From: Ramazzottius varieornatus
Lineage: Eukaryota > Tardigrada > Eutardigrada > Parachela > Ramazzottiidae
Direction of reading: 5' to 3'
Length of the DNA: 64,000 nucleotides
Assembly: GCA_001949185.1 (NCBI GenBank)
Contig: BDGG01000015.1
Span: 1,034,314-1,098,313 of the forward strand
Part shown: piece after piece, positions 35,786-47,192 of the stretch
How the letters are laid out: every line of letters begins with the position of its first letter
How positions within the stretch are numbered: position 1 is the stretch's first letter
Notes under the pieces: generated by a model
The model's input: only the letters and a program-made list of their open reading frames with translations
What the model was told of the DNA's origin: nothing
Database searches by the model: none
Position numbers and translations under genes: made by a program

Positions 35786-38700
35786 TTGTTTTATCTGTAT
35801 GTAAAGGCATGTTTACTTGGTCATGGACAGGTGCTCGGTAGTAACGTTATCCGATTGACTTCCGGTTAGTGACCAGTGGTGGCGATACTGTCAGGAGGCA
35901 CAGCTAGAAACCATGTCACCAACCACACCTTATCAGTACAATCAAGCGACGGCAAGATTTTTCGCCGTTACCATCACTGGACAGTTTTCTTCCATGGGAA
36001 GACGCTTCATCGTTTCAGCCTTTCAGTTGATCAAAATCAGAACAATGGCAATGATACCCCTTGTTTGATCTCTGGACTCTAAGATTTGTCGATCCGGAAC
36101 TCAAGTCGGTCTTGAGGATACAGGCGGGTGCCTTCATCGAAAGGAGAAGTAAGAGTGACTGAGCGGAATATATTGATACCTGGCCGAGAAAGCTTGTATG
36201 ACCAAGCCCGTCACCCGCGATACGTACTGCAACAGGAATCGAAGCCGTTATATCGATAATCTGTCAATTAAATGAGCTGACCAATGACCACCGGTGACCA
36301 GATGTCCATCACACCCAACAATCTGATGTTTTAAAACAGTTTTTTCCACCGCCACAACGAGAACGATCAGTCCGAAATGATCTTTTTTAATTTTGAGTTT
36401 TTTCCCAAACCGCAGATTTATAAAACTCGCTCAAGAGGTCCAGAGTCCAGACGACTACCACCAAGGACGGGTCAGTCAAAGGGGAGGCTCTTGCATCTTC
36501 GTTGACATTGAATGTCACCGGCATTTACTATTTTCCTGCAGTACTCGGCCAAGCGACCTGCAGGACCTTCGCCCGGCCGATATCGGGGACTGAAATGATG
36601 ATGACCGGAGTGCTATTGTAAAACGTGCTTGCCAGTTGCGAATGGCGTCCGGCGGAATATTGTAATGATAGTTATGATAATAGTAATGAACGCAGAGCGA
36701 TATTCGGGGTTGAGGGGTAAAGGAAGGCAGGGAGAGACCACTGGTCACTTTCATTCATCAGGCCTAATATGGCATGCCGTAATATGCAAGGAGATTTTTT
36801 GTTGCTGCTCTGTTATCCATTGCACGTCTCCATCTCTTTGATTGTCTGTGGCAAGTGTGGTTGATCTTCTTCGTCTTGCTGGCTGCTAAAGTTTGGAGCG
36901 CCCTTCTCGGTATGAAGCCAAAGCGTTTCTAGCTCGAGTTCAGCACCGGAAGTACGAAACTGCCGATAGACTCTCTATGTCCTTGCTGAGGTTGGCGGAG
37001 CGGATGGCTTGATTGTTGATCGATAACTATGCTCGAGGCCGTCGATGGGTAAGAATTAAGCAGCTTTTTGACTTTCTGCGCTAATATTGCAGTTTTTCGT
37101 TTTGCAGTCTCAACGGAGAACCATAGCGATATCTCGCGATAGTGACACCGCAAAAGAAGGTCCTTTTACAAGTGGACGAGCGAAAGAGGACGAAACATTG
37201 GACCCCGCACAAGCATCAAATTGAGCGGAAATTAAGTTTTTTTCCTGGCTAAGGTACGGGACTATTATGTTTTATCCGAAATGAATAATTTGTCATGAAA
37301 CACAATAGAGTGGGTCTTCCGTTCAGCCACGAGCCTGCGGCTTAATACTTACTGATAAACCCCCAGCAGTACTGGAGAGTTTGCGCTCTACCTCATTGTT
37401 CTGCAATTGAGAAGGCACCACCCTCTTGTCAAGACTAAACAGTACGCTGACGTCGTGCGCGCTTCGGCCGATCCCTGCCAGCAAAGAGGCTTGACCAGTG
37501 GTCAATGGGCAATGCTTTCTTCATTCCTCCCTTCTTCTCAAATTTCCCATCGGTTTCTCTCGGACCTACCCTCTCCGAGGTTGCGCCCAGATGAAAATCT
37601 ATTGTTTTAGCAGCCACGGAAAGTTACGGTAGCAATGATGGTATACATGAGACGCTCCAGCTAACAGGCTGTTTTTCCCCCTGGCAAACCTGTTTGCCAT
37701 CCTGAAAAAAGTGGTTGCCGACTTGCACTTAATGACTTTTTACCGCTGTAGAGTCAAAAACCTCTGTTAGTTGAAGCTTCTGCGGAGAGGCGAGCAAGCA
37801 ACGTCCCTACCTCCTGTCTGTACTTCCCAGTCACCTCTAAGCTGACGGATGTTCGAAGTTAGTTTGTCGGTTCACAACTGTGATGAGGTTGTTTTGGGCC
37901 AAGAAAAGCAGTCAGCCATCACACGAAGCATCGCCCTTCTCCTTCATGGCGATGTACCCTTCCTCATGGTCATTCCTAGCTTCTTGGACCATAGGTACAT
38001 CCGCTTAGAGTCTCTCCAAAGACTGGGCGCGTAGTACGTTGTACTAATTTCATATGGCAGCCTGATTCAACTAATAACTGACAAACGGAAGTCGCAATTG
38101 AAACCACTGTGACATCATTTTATGACATGCCGATATTTGCATTACCGGCGGTACCGCAACAAGTTGGGCCTCTCGGACTAGCTGCACCTGCTGCTATTAG
38201 GCACTTTCTGATTTCTCTCCCTTTACATGTCGAAATGTACGCATGGGCACACACAGTTTGTGAGTGCTGATACTAGCGATGCTCCACTTTTTGAATTAGT
38301 TCTGTCAAGTGAGTAAACATGAGATGGGTTGTTGTATTAACAGCTATTCATAAGATCCCGTTGGACAAAAGGCGATGCAAGCATTTGACAGAGTACCTCC
38401 GTAGGAGAGAGAGAGGCCCGCCATGCATGAATATATGGAGCAGATGTAGAGCAGCACAAATCTCAGTAGAACAGAGCAAACCATCATCAGATGGATGAGG
38501 AAGTGCCGCTTTCCTCACGTACCTCCGCCTGGTATTGTAATTCACCCACCATTTTTCTAGACCAGTTTACAACGTGGCTCGATCACTTCCACCTGTTGCT
38601 GTGTGTACCTGTAGCTGACATTTAGATATACACAGGGACGATCAAGTGACATATTATAGCGTACCTCCGCTCTACGGAGCATATTAGGCTAAATGTAGTC

Positions 38701-39103
38701 AGGTGTGGAAGTCGTACCTGTCGCACTCGTACAGTAGATCACGGCGCTCTAATCGACAGTTCATAAACGAAGCATTGTCATTGTCAAAGATCAACCTCCT
38801 ACTACACTATTCATTTTGCTGCGGGCCGGCAACAGGTTGTTGTCAGACCATCGCGCCCTGACTTCATCCCTGCGCCCATCCTCTTCGCTATATTCTCACG
38901 GGTCCTTGATCATTTGTCCGCAGACCTCAAAGGACCCTCTGCTGCCGTTCCACTTTCACAAATTTGTCACGAAAGTTCTGCCCCGTTTTCGTGATGTATA
39001 GCTGTAAATGTTGATTGGGCATTTATAAGTTTCGAGCTCTTCCGACTTGGGTCTTGGGAACTTGCGAGGAAGTTTTTGCGGGGGTGGTGAGTGCGTGGGT
39101 TGA
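35323..39103. other. 3.8-kb intergenic region
   Basis: Holds the CBP 3' UTR, a TA microsatellite and the NR5 upstream region. Short ORFs here (for example around 36929-37153 and 37407-37610) show no family resemblance. I see no supported gene. Confidence 0.5.
35755..35784. repeat. TA dinucleotide microsatellite
   Basis: About 15 TA units, 430 bp past the CBP stop. Confidence 0.85.
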
Positions 39104-42100
39104 ATGATGAACGATGCTTATTACAGTTATCCGCCTGCTTCGGGCCCTGTTGGTGGAGCGCTAAGCCTGGGAGGAAGTTTGCTGACCAGTCTGAACGGAC
39201 ACAGCGGAGTGCCTTCTCCGGGCAAGTCCGCCGTCTTCCACCATCCCGTCAACAATGTCAACGTCAACTCCATCCACGCTCTGATGGGCCAGCTGGGACT
39301 GCCGGCTGCAGCCGCCCACGATCAGTCGCAGCAGTCGGGCGGCTCAGGTTCGCTGACGCCCGGCGAGCTGTCGGACGGTAGTGGCGCCAGTGCCGCGGGG
39401 ACCGATCCTCCCGACTCCAAGGTGGAGATTGACGACGAGATCTGTCCGGTCTGTGGCGACAAAGTCAGCGGCTATCACTACGGCCTGCTGACTTGCGAGA
39501 GCTGTAAAGGCTTCTTCAAGAGAACAGTGCAGAACAAGAAGGTTTACACCTGCGTCGGCGAACGGACATGCCAAATCGACAAGAGCCAAAGAAAGAGATG
39601 CCCCTTTTGCCGCTTCCAGAAATGCCTGGAAGTTGGCATGAAACTTGAAGGTATGTCCACATCTTCTAGCATCATTCCCGTGCCTGCTAGCTTTGCTCTG
39701 TACATGCTAGTACAACAGAGCACTGCTAACCTGTCCAACACTTCCGCTCAGTCAGTCCTTCGCTCTTCCTTCCTGCAGTATTTACAACTTTATCTCCGAT
39801 ACTGTTAGCAACACAGCTAAAACTCATTGTAAGGCAGAAGGACCGGAAGTCAAGTTTTTTTGCTAGAGATAGGAGACGTTCCTGTTCTTGGCCATATACT
39901 GGACGGAGGATGCTACGGTAGCTCTGAAATCGTTCCAATTTTTGAAGTCGTAGCAGTAAGCTACAGACATTACTTTGAATGGTGCTAAACTTGGTCAAAA
40001 TATGGAGGTTTGATTGATTGGTGTCTGGTAAGCCGAAGCAGAGATACCTTCCCCGTCACTGACTATTATTGTGACAGGCTTTTTTTCTCAGGCCGGTTTG
40101 GTGCACGAGACCATCAGTGTCAGTGTCGGCAAATTGGCGCATGATTGCACATGAAGGAAAGAGTACAAGACTTGCCACAAACTAGCTAGGTGGACCACAT
40201 CATGGAGCCGTAGTATCCATGTCGAGAAACCTCAATGACCGTAGTGGCAGGGCAGACATTGCTGAGGAAGCATCTTTTTCCTCATTTGTCACAGCGTGAA
40301 ACGCGTTGCCTGCTCAGCTCAAGCTTCATGCAGCTATCCGTCACTGGAGCTGCATGCCCTGGTGTTCAAAGAGCGGAGGAACTGTTTCACTAGGTCAAGT
40401 ACACAAAAAAGCTCTCGTGTAAAGAAGGAGAAAGTGTTGGCTTACACCACTACTCAACTTCAAACTTACACCACCGACAGGACCGATACCGTAAAAACTC
40501 ATGAAACTCATCCGTCATTACGAAGAGCTCGCCGAGGACCCAATCAAGCCAAGACCGTGCTTCATGGAGATAATAATAAGGCATACAGTCTGTCGCAAAA
40601 TAAAATGAAATAGTATGATATGTAATGCAATATGGCATTGTTTTTTATAGCGGTTCGGGCTGACCGGATGCGTGGTGGCCGCAACAAGTTCGGTCCCATG
40701 TACAAGCGCGATCGTGCCCGTAAACTGCAGCAAATTCGAGCTCGCCATCACGTCCATCCCCACTACGGCCACCATTCGCGCGGAGCAGCACCTTCCAGCC
40801 TGGAGAGCATCTCCTCCTCGTTAATGTCGGGCGGAGGACCCTGCGACTCGATGGGCTTCGAACAAGCCTTCGTCAAGGCGGAAATGATCCAGATTCCCCA
40901 TTTGAGTTCCACCAACTCGCCGGAAAGTATGCAGCACCATGCATCCTCCCTCGGCGAGTCCCTGTTGAACGGCCCCTCAAGAACAGCCTGGTCACTTCCT
41001 TATCCAGACTTTAACCATTCCGGTATGATTCAGCAGAGCTATCCTCATGCTGAAAATTCCATCAAGTGTGTGTGCTTCATGTTTGATTTTGTAGACTTGT
41101 CTTTGAATGGACTGGGAAGGAGCAACTTGCCATCGAACCGCTCGCTGGCCAACTTTCATCCCCCCTCCGACTCCATCAACCACTCAGATGGCGAACAACA
41201 ACAACAACAACAGTTCGCCGTGCCGGGCAACGCTGGCGAGTTGTTGACGTCGCTGGTGGACGACCGCCTGTGGCAGGAGAACCTGTATACACTGCTGCAC
41301 AACGAGACCTACAACCAGTGCGAGGTGGACCTCTTCGAGCTGCTATCCAAGACTCTGGACCAGTGCCTCTTCTCCCAAGTGGAGTGGGCCCGCAACACCT
41401 TCTACTGTAAAGACCTCAAGGTGCCTTTCGCTGTAATCTTTCTCTGTCAATAAGGATGTTTGATAAGGCTCCAGTGGTCTGTGGGGTACTAGGGATTGAT
41501 TTTCACGTCTTTAGCTGCCGACCACTGCAGCGGCTGGCTGCCACAAATGCTCGTCTGGTCTCGTGTTGGACATGACTCACATTTGTATACCCACTGACCA
41601 AAGCAATGTAGATCAAGGCTGTTGGTCATCCGAGCTGCAAAGCCCCCCTTTCACTTTACATATCATACTCAGACAAGAGCTCATAAAGCCAATTTGGGTT
41701 AAGTCAATCAGCAGAGACGACATCTGCGCTCGACAGCTAATTGCTACGGCAGGCCGTTGTTTGTCAAGCCATGCACATTCACATGGGCTGGCCTCTCCAG
41801 CAGCTCTAGCCTAACTCTTTCCACGAACCGAGAATGATCAACAAGAGTACCACAACAAAACAATCGAATAACATAAGCGTTCACTACCTATGAAGTGGGA
41901 CAATATATCTTGTCTCTCTAGTGATGACTTGTGTCATTGTTGTCTTGCAGGTGGACGATCAGATGACGTTACTCCATCATTCCTGGAGCCAAATGTTGGT
42001 GCTCGAGTTTGTATACCATCGGCTGCGCAATGGGCTCGCCGACGAAACGACGCTGCCCAATGGGCAAACATTCAACCTGGTGGACCTTGCCCTGTTGGGT

Positions 42101-42535
42101 CTGGCCAGCAACATGGAACTGCTCCACAACCTCACTGCCGCATTCCGCGAACTGAAGCTGGACCGCATCGACTATGCTTGCATGAAACTCATGCTCCTCC
42201 TCTCACTAGGTATAACACATTGCCCGCACCACGCTGTCGTCCACAAGGACATGGACATTGACTTGTCCTCTTGGGTATTTTCAGGCGCTCACGGGCTGAA
42301 CGAAAGGTCTCATGTACAGAATGGCCAAGATCGGGTTCGGGGCCTGCTGCTGGAACACTGCTTGTCGGCCTATCCTCAAACGCCGGAACGATACACTCAG
42401 TTGCTGAACTTACTGCCGGAGATTCGCTTGATGGCCAACCAGGGCGAAGAGTACCTGTACTACAAGCACCTGACGGGTTCCGCCTCCACTACAACGCTTC
42501 TGATGGAGCTTCTTCTGGCTAGACGCAAGTACTGA
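39104..42535 (+). CDS. ftz-f1: NR5 nuclear receptor, FTZ-F1 / SF-1 / LRH-1 type
   Basis: Monomeric DNA-binding nuclear receptor; in insects it times moulting and metamorphosis, in vertebrates steroidogenesis. Exons 39104-39650, 40651-41022, 41095-41420, 41951-42209 and 42285-42535 sum to 1755 nt (584 aa). The DNA-binding domain carries both C4 zinc fingers ([20 protein letters not shown], then [17 protein letters not shown]) with the NR5 P-box. The next exon gives the FTZ-F1 box ([20 protein letters not shown]), which fixes the subfamily. The ligand-binding domain holds [20 protein letters not shown], and the AF-2 helix is [10 protein letters not shown] just before the stop. The ATG at 39104 is the first in frame. 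The 72-nt intron 41023-41094 has no in-frame stop and could be retained. HR39 is the other invertebrate NR5, so FTZ-F1 versus HR39 is a judgement based on the very conserved DNA-binding domain. Confidence 0.93.
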
Positions 42536-43296
42536 AGTATATAACGCCCCACCGACATCTACGCCACGCCCTTCAATACTCTACGCTTCGTATAACAGAA
42601 CGCCAACTTTCCCCACTTACCGGTGACCTTTGATTTCCAACGCCTCTGCCTCAGTTCCTCCTGAAAAGTTCGTTTTACATTTTCAATTTCACTTCGGACC
42701 AAGCATGGAATGGATCAACTAGTGCGACTAACCTACCAGACAAACTTTCTTGTTTTTATTGTTTTTTTTACAGCCTACTCTCACTCCTGTTAATTTTAGT
42801 CTATACTAATCTGTTTCTTGTACAATGCTGTTGTTGTTGCAGTACTCACCTGAGTCACCTCTCGAAAGCGCCACCAGGATTGTTGTTGAGTTGTAACTGA
42901 TTGTTGCTGGTTCATGCCCTTTTTGTGTTATTAATTTTATCGTTTTCTTAATACGGGACTTTAGGCATAACTCTGCGCTGCATTGTTTGCTGTTAAAAAA
43001 GCCGGAGTCTTCTCAGACCTTTCTGTAACAGCTGATAGAAACCCAAATCACAGGGGCGCAGTACTGTATTGCCTAGTGAAAGTCGCGCGGTACGTCATGG
43101 TACAAGTGAGGGAGATGCCCGGTGCGCTTTTCGTGCCCTAGCATTCAATGCATGCAGTCCCATTTTGCAAGGAACTGCGTCACCCACACCCTCCGTGAAA
43201 CATCACCACCTACCGACTCTGGGCTTCATCGTATTCCGATGACATGGACAGTTTCAACCACTGTATCCCAAGACAAGCAACCGCAATGAAAGCCGT
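42536..43296. other. Convergent 3' flank region
   Basis: Lies between the NR5 stop and the small ORF downstream of METTL4. T-rich stretches fit an NR5 3' UTR. No exon recognised. Confidence 0.5.
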
Positions 43297-43560
43297 CTAT
43301 GACATGACAGCTAAGTATATTACAGTCCTTATGTGTCCTAACAAAATCCCTAGTTTCATACAAAAATTGCTTGAAAACGTTTGTTCAAAACTTGCAAAGT
43401 AATTTTTCACTGTTCTGTGGATGTCCTCCATCACTTCGAGTAGTCGGGCAAAGTAATATCCAAAACGAATAATACTGTCGTATACGAGACTGTGCTCAAT
43501 AAATGCATACAGCGTACCGACGGTACCGTACGGCAGCGAGGGAGTAGGCGGAAGAGCCAT
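43297..43560 (-). CDS. Small ORF 8 nt after the METTL4 stop
   Basis: An 87-codon ATG-started frame begins 8 nt downstream of the METTL4 stop, on the same strand. The predicted protein has an amphipathic middle (VMEDIHRTVKNYFASFEQTF) and a hydrophobic C-terminal stretch (MKLGILLGHIRTVIYLAVMS). I recognise no family. It could be a second cistron of the METTL4 transcript or just open sequence in the 3' UTR. Confidence 0.3.
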   Translation of the reverse strand: MALPPTPSLPYGTVGTLYAFIEHSLVYDSIIRFGYYFARLLEVMEDIHRTVKNYFASFEQTFSSNFCMKLGILLGHIRTVIYLAVMS

Positions 43561-43568
43561 TAGTTTTG

Positions 43569-44825
43569 CTAACTACTGGCTTCATAGAGACGGGTGTTCT
43601 GCAGCTTCAGTACTTGCAAGCCCCAGCTCGTCCATCCAGGCGTTAAGGATCGCGCAAAAAGTTCGAGACATTCGGCTCGTTCAGGTAGATACATCTTGGC
43701 GACCTCATACAGCGATGGCTTATGCGAATGAACAGCGCTAGGAATACTGACCATCACTTTCCCATCCGCTACAGCCTCCACTCCCTCACCTCGTTTCCCC
43801 ATCCGAGCGAAGACCAACTTCTCATAAGGCTTCTTGTGACGCGAAGAGAAGGAGCAGACGGCTTCCCCACTTCGCGTTACCTTCACCCACGTCCATTCGG
43901 CCTCCTTGACAGCTCCCCATGCAGGGAGCAACCGCTCCTCCACAAAGTTCTTCGTTCGTACGTTGTTCGTTATCCATAAAGCTAGCAGAGCTCCTTCGCA
44001 GCTGAGTTCTTTGAAGGGTATCTTCAACAGCTCTTCTTCGGGTAGGAAGTCATACTTTTTGAGTCGTTTAGCGGACTTGTTGTCCCATGGTGGGTCCACG
44101 ACGAGAAAGTCGTAGCGTCTACCATCATTCAGCAAGCAATCTACATCAGAGAATGCCGAGCTAAAGTAACGACAGCTAGCAGGTATAATGTACCGTTCCA
44201 AGCCGTAACTAACAATAGTCGGATGAGAAAGAAGATTGTCGTAGCAGCGCCCTGTTTCAAGTTCAGGCTTCTCAGCGGACAACAGACCAGTCGAGACCGC
44301 GCGGTAACTAAGATTGTTGTCCATATCCTTTGAAAGTAGGTTTGTGAAGTAATTTGGTAAGGCCGACACCATGTCAGCCGTAGCGGACTGCAAATATCCG
44401 TCTTCTTCGTTTAGTTCTGGTTCCCGTCGACGTCGCTTTCTCTTCTTTTGGGAAACAGTAGGTGCATCCTCGACGGCTTTGTCACCATCGAACGCGGTAG
44501 TGATATTTTCCGTACGATTTTCAAAGTAGTCGGGTTGCGGAAAGAAGAGAGACTCACTCTGAACAGCAACAGGGGTTGCACCGGAAGTGAGGTTTGCCTG
44601 ACGCGCGCGGAATTCTGAATCCATCATGAAGGGTGCTTTGAGGTTGAACATGGCTGGCTTGAACTGCATAGACTGTATCCATGCGTCTGCGGTGTCGGGA
44701 ACTAAAGAGGTCTGATAGTTGGGGAGATGACATAGTCCGAAATCCCTTGTGTCTTTCAGGACAGTGCGCATCAGCTGCTCCATGTCCAGAACGAAGCCGC
44801 CGTCCGACTTCAGCGTGATCGCCAT
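43569..44825 (-). CDS. METTL4: METTL4, MT-A70 family N6-adenine methyltransferase, intronless
   Basis: Family members methylate adenine N6 (for METTL4, 2'-O-methyladenosine in U2 snRNA, and 6mA in DNA has been proposed) using S-adenosylmethionine. The single open frame encodes 418 aa. A basic patch near residue 128 (QKKRKRRRREPE) looks like a nuclear localisation signal. The catalytic DPPW motif is at about residues 244-247 (FLVVDPPWDNKSAKRLKKYD). The rest of the MT-A70 fold follows: ELSCEGALLALWITNN, AEWTWVKVTRSGE and HKKPYEKLVFARMG. No intron interrupts it, whereas the other genes with clear models here have several, so retroposition or intron loss is possible. The start is the first ATG, 20 nt after an in-frame-free leader. 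Confidence 0.93.
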   Translation of the reverse strand: MAITLKSDGGFVLDMEQLMRTVLKDTRDFGLCHLPNYQTSLVPDTADAWIQSMQFKPAMFNLKAPFMMDSEFRARQANLTSGATPVAVQSESLFFPQPDYFENRTENITTAFDGDKAVEDAPTVSQKKRKRRRREPELNEEDGYLQSATADMVSALPNYFTNLLSKDMDNNLSYRAVSTGLLSAEKPELETGRCYDNLLSHPTIVSYGLERYIIPASCRYFSSAFSDVDCLLNDGRRYDFLVVDPPWDNKSAKRLKKYDFLPEEELLKIPFKELSCEGALLALWITNNVRTKNFVEERLLPAWGAVKEAEWTWVKVTRSGEAVCSFSSRHKKPYEKLVFARMGKRGEGVEAVADGKVMVSIPSAVHSHKPSLYEVAKMYLPERAECLELFARSLTPGWTSWGLQVLKLQNTRLYEASS

Positions 44826-44886
44826 GATTTACCTATAAAAAGAAGTGAAGAGATTGGTACTATAGTGCCATAAGCTCCGAGCTCCT

Positions 44887-44894
44887 ACTTCCGG
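44887..44894. promoter_or_regulatory. Possible ETS-type site upstream of METTL4
   Basis: ACTTCCGG (complement CCGGAAGT) lies about 62 bp upstream of the METTL4 ATG, where an ETS/GABP-like core-promoter site would be plausible. The same octamer also occurs elsewhere in the window, so this is weak. Confidence 0.25.
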
Positions 44895-44941
44895 ATAGAA
44901 GGGACCGGATACTGAAGGCTGTAGCCCGAGTGTCATACGAG

Positions 44942-46118
44942 TAGAGCTGTTAATGGTTTGAACCATATGGTTTGGTTTGGTTTAAGTGGTGGTTTGCATG
45001 CCAAACCGGTTAAATGAACATGGTTTCTCCCCCAAACCACCAAAAGTGGTTTGGTCTAAATTTCAAACCAGACCATTTAAACCAAACCACATAAACCGCC
45101 GTTTTGAACCGGTTTGCGAACAGCTTTTCGATTACCAGTTCATAGTAAATTCTGCCACAGTTCTCTTCGATTGACTAATCAACGAAACTAACTACCGAGG
45201 ACATAAGAATTTGAGCGACAGTTGCTGGTTTCTCTACGAACAGACGCAAACAGGCAAAACTGGCGCGTGCTGGTTCAACTGAAAAAGCATCATGTAAGGC
45301 TATTCGGTAGTGCAATCATTTATCCACCAGCTGTGCTGTCCAACACCGTCGGAACTGCGATTTCTGCCTGACGGAAGGCGTAGTTCTCAAGTCGCGCAGC
45401 TTATGACACAGTGCGCACCCAGTTAAAGCTACGAGGTAAAACCAGCGGACTNNNNNNNNNNNNNNNNNNNNNNNNNNNNNNNNNNNNNNNNNNNNNNNNN
45501 NCCAGATCTGCTCATCCGCTGATCAGATTTTGTTATTTTTGGTTTATTCGATAGCGAAAAACCCCTCTTTATTTGTCAAACAAGGTAGAGAGGAAAGAAG
45601 GGCAGATTTTTTGAGAAACATCCGCTGGGAAGAGGGACGGTCGACGCAATGTTAAAAAGCCTATTTTCGAAAAATCAGCGGATTTTAATCAATCAAGTTA
45701 CGGTTTACGTGCATGTGCAAACTTTTTAGGGTGGACAACTTCACCATGCGATTTTACATGGACAAGTCCGCTAGTTTTACCTCGTATGCATCACGTGGCA
45801 CTCATAGCCAATCAGAACGATGTGGCTGCGCACGGTGGCAGTGGGTGGAAGAGGACTGGCACGCCAGATGGCCAATTTCGGCTCCAGTTCTACCACGGAA
45901 TCCGCAGATTTCATGCGGAATTTCCGCTTACCGCAAACCATATTAAACCACATAAACCAGTGGTTTATATGGTTTGGCATGAGATCGAAACCGGTCCGAG
46001 TGGTTTGGTTTGAGATGCCATATGGTTTGAGGTGGTTTGGTTTGGATGTCGAACCACCAACCACATAAACCATGTAAACCACTTTCTAAGTGGTCTGGTC
46101 TGGTTTTTAACAGTTCTA
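44942..46118. mobile_element. hAT-like non-autonomous element filled with AAACCA/TGGTTT repeats
   Basis: Begins TAGAGCTGTTAATGG and ends with the inverted counterpart (complement TAGAACTGTTAAAAACC), a terminal pattern like hAT transposons. The flanking 8-mers are catacgag and catacgta (6 of 8 identical), an imperfect 8-bp target-site duplication. Inside each end are dense TGGTTTGG / CCAAACCA words in both orientations. The middle contains the assembly gap. No transposase fragment was recognised. Confidence 0.65.
45452..45501. other. Assembly gap (50 N)
   Basis: Run of 50 N, a conventional gap size, so true length is unknown. It sits inside the repeat-rich hAT-like element. Confidence 0.98.
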
Positions 46119-46495
46119 CATACGTATATGCCCTTGTTTCAGGCCTAGTTTTTGACTGGTCCGTCAAAACGTGACGTTTCGGACGCTTGATGCATGTGCC
46201 CGTTGACGTATAGAAGATCCTGTATCAGATCGTTTGATCGCTCTGATTGACAACTGTCCGCAATGATCGGGCTGAAAGTTGGAAGAGCTTGCCATACAGC
46301 AGTAAGCTGCTGTTTGATACGGGTGTTTGGCAAGCTCTTGCGGGTAGTTCTGTCGTAGCAGATTGCTCCTATTGTTAGCCGTGCTGGCTCAGCTTGGCAG
46401 TTTGCTGCACATACACACACGCCATCGTACAACGCTTGTACAATGCGGCCACAGCGAATGCAACCGGGGTTGTAAAGATTTCGTACTGCTGTAGA

Positions 46496-46620
46496 TAGTG
46501 CTGGCAAAAATACGATAAAATTCGATACAATATCGGCGAATATTTTATTGCGGTCTTCGATATTCATTCGATATTGATATTTCGATACGATATCGGTATT
46601 CCGTATCGTTGCCGGCACTA
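46496..46620. mobile_element. hAT-type MITE with perfect 8-bp target-site duplication
   Basis: 125-bp element with terminal inverted repeats TAGTGCTGGCAA...ATACG and complement TAGTGCCGGCAACGATACG. It is flanked on both sides by the exact 8-mer gctgtaga. The interior is rich in CGATA words and has no coding capacity. The intact duplication points to a fairly recent insertion. Confidence 0.9.
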
Positions 46621-47192
46621 GCTGTAGAAGTATGCCAATAGGGGATGGTCGCAGAGAGACTAGAGGGGGTAGAGGAACGCGTACGTACGTCACGCTAGTC
46701 TTCCAATGATAAAATCATTGCCGGACTAGCTAGCTTGAGTAGCTTCCATTGAAGATCGAAGTCAAAGGGATGACTTCCGATGACCTCGAGCTGCTCGGGT
46801 CAACCGACAGTTCGGCCCAACGTGATCGACCGAGCCGCTGCGCATTAACTGTATATGCAATTACACGAAGCGCCCCCTCTAGTTTCTCTGATGGTCGTGC
46901 GTACTGAACCCGTCTGTACCTGCTCGAAAACTTGAACAGCTGGAATGGATACATTGATTGGGCACACAATTGATTGTACGAAAAATGCACTGAAATCGGG
47001 CCCTCAAATCGCAATCTCCATACTCTAGTTGCCCTTTTCCCTAAGTTAAAATTTGTTTAACCGAAATTACTGGAGTCCACATAACGACATTACGCGTTTC
47101 ACTGTCACTATAGCGTCTTCGTTTCACCTGAACGGTGCCTCATTTGGATCTGCGGAAGATTGCCGGAAAAGTTGGGTTGATCGATCTTCAAG
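46621..47192. other. DNAJC21 upstream region
   Basis: No gene recognised; should contain the DNAJC21 promoter and short 5' UTR. Confidence 0.45.

Noticed and set aside
36929-37153. Minus-strand ORF in the CBP-NR5 interval
   Set aside because: No family resemblance and no flanking exons; length is within chance range.
46145-46693. 182-codon minus-strand ORF with a Cys-rich stretch (near NPGCIRCG)
   Set aside because: About 42 of its codons come from the inserted hAT MITE at 46496-46620, so the present frame is recent. The part outside resembles no family. A small pre-insertion ORF cannot be excluded.
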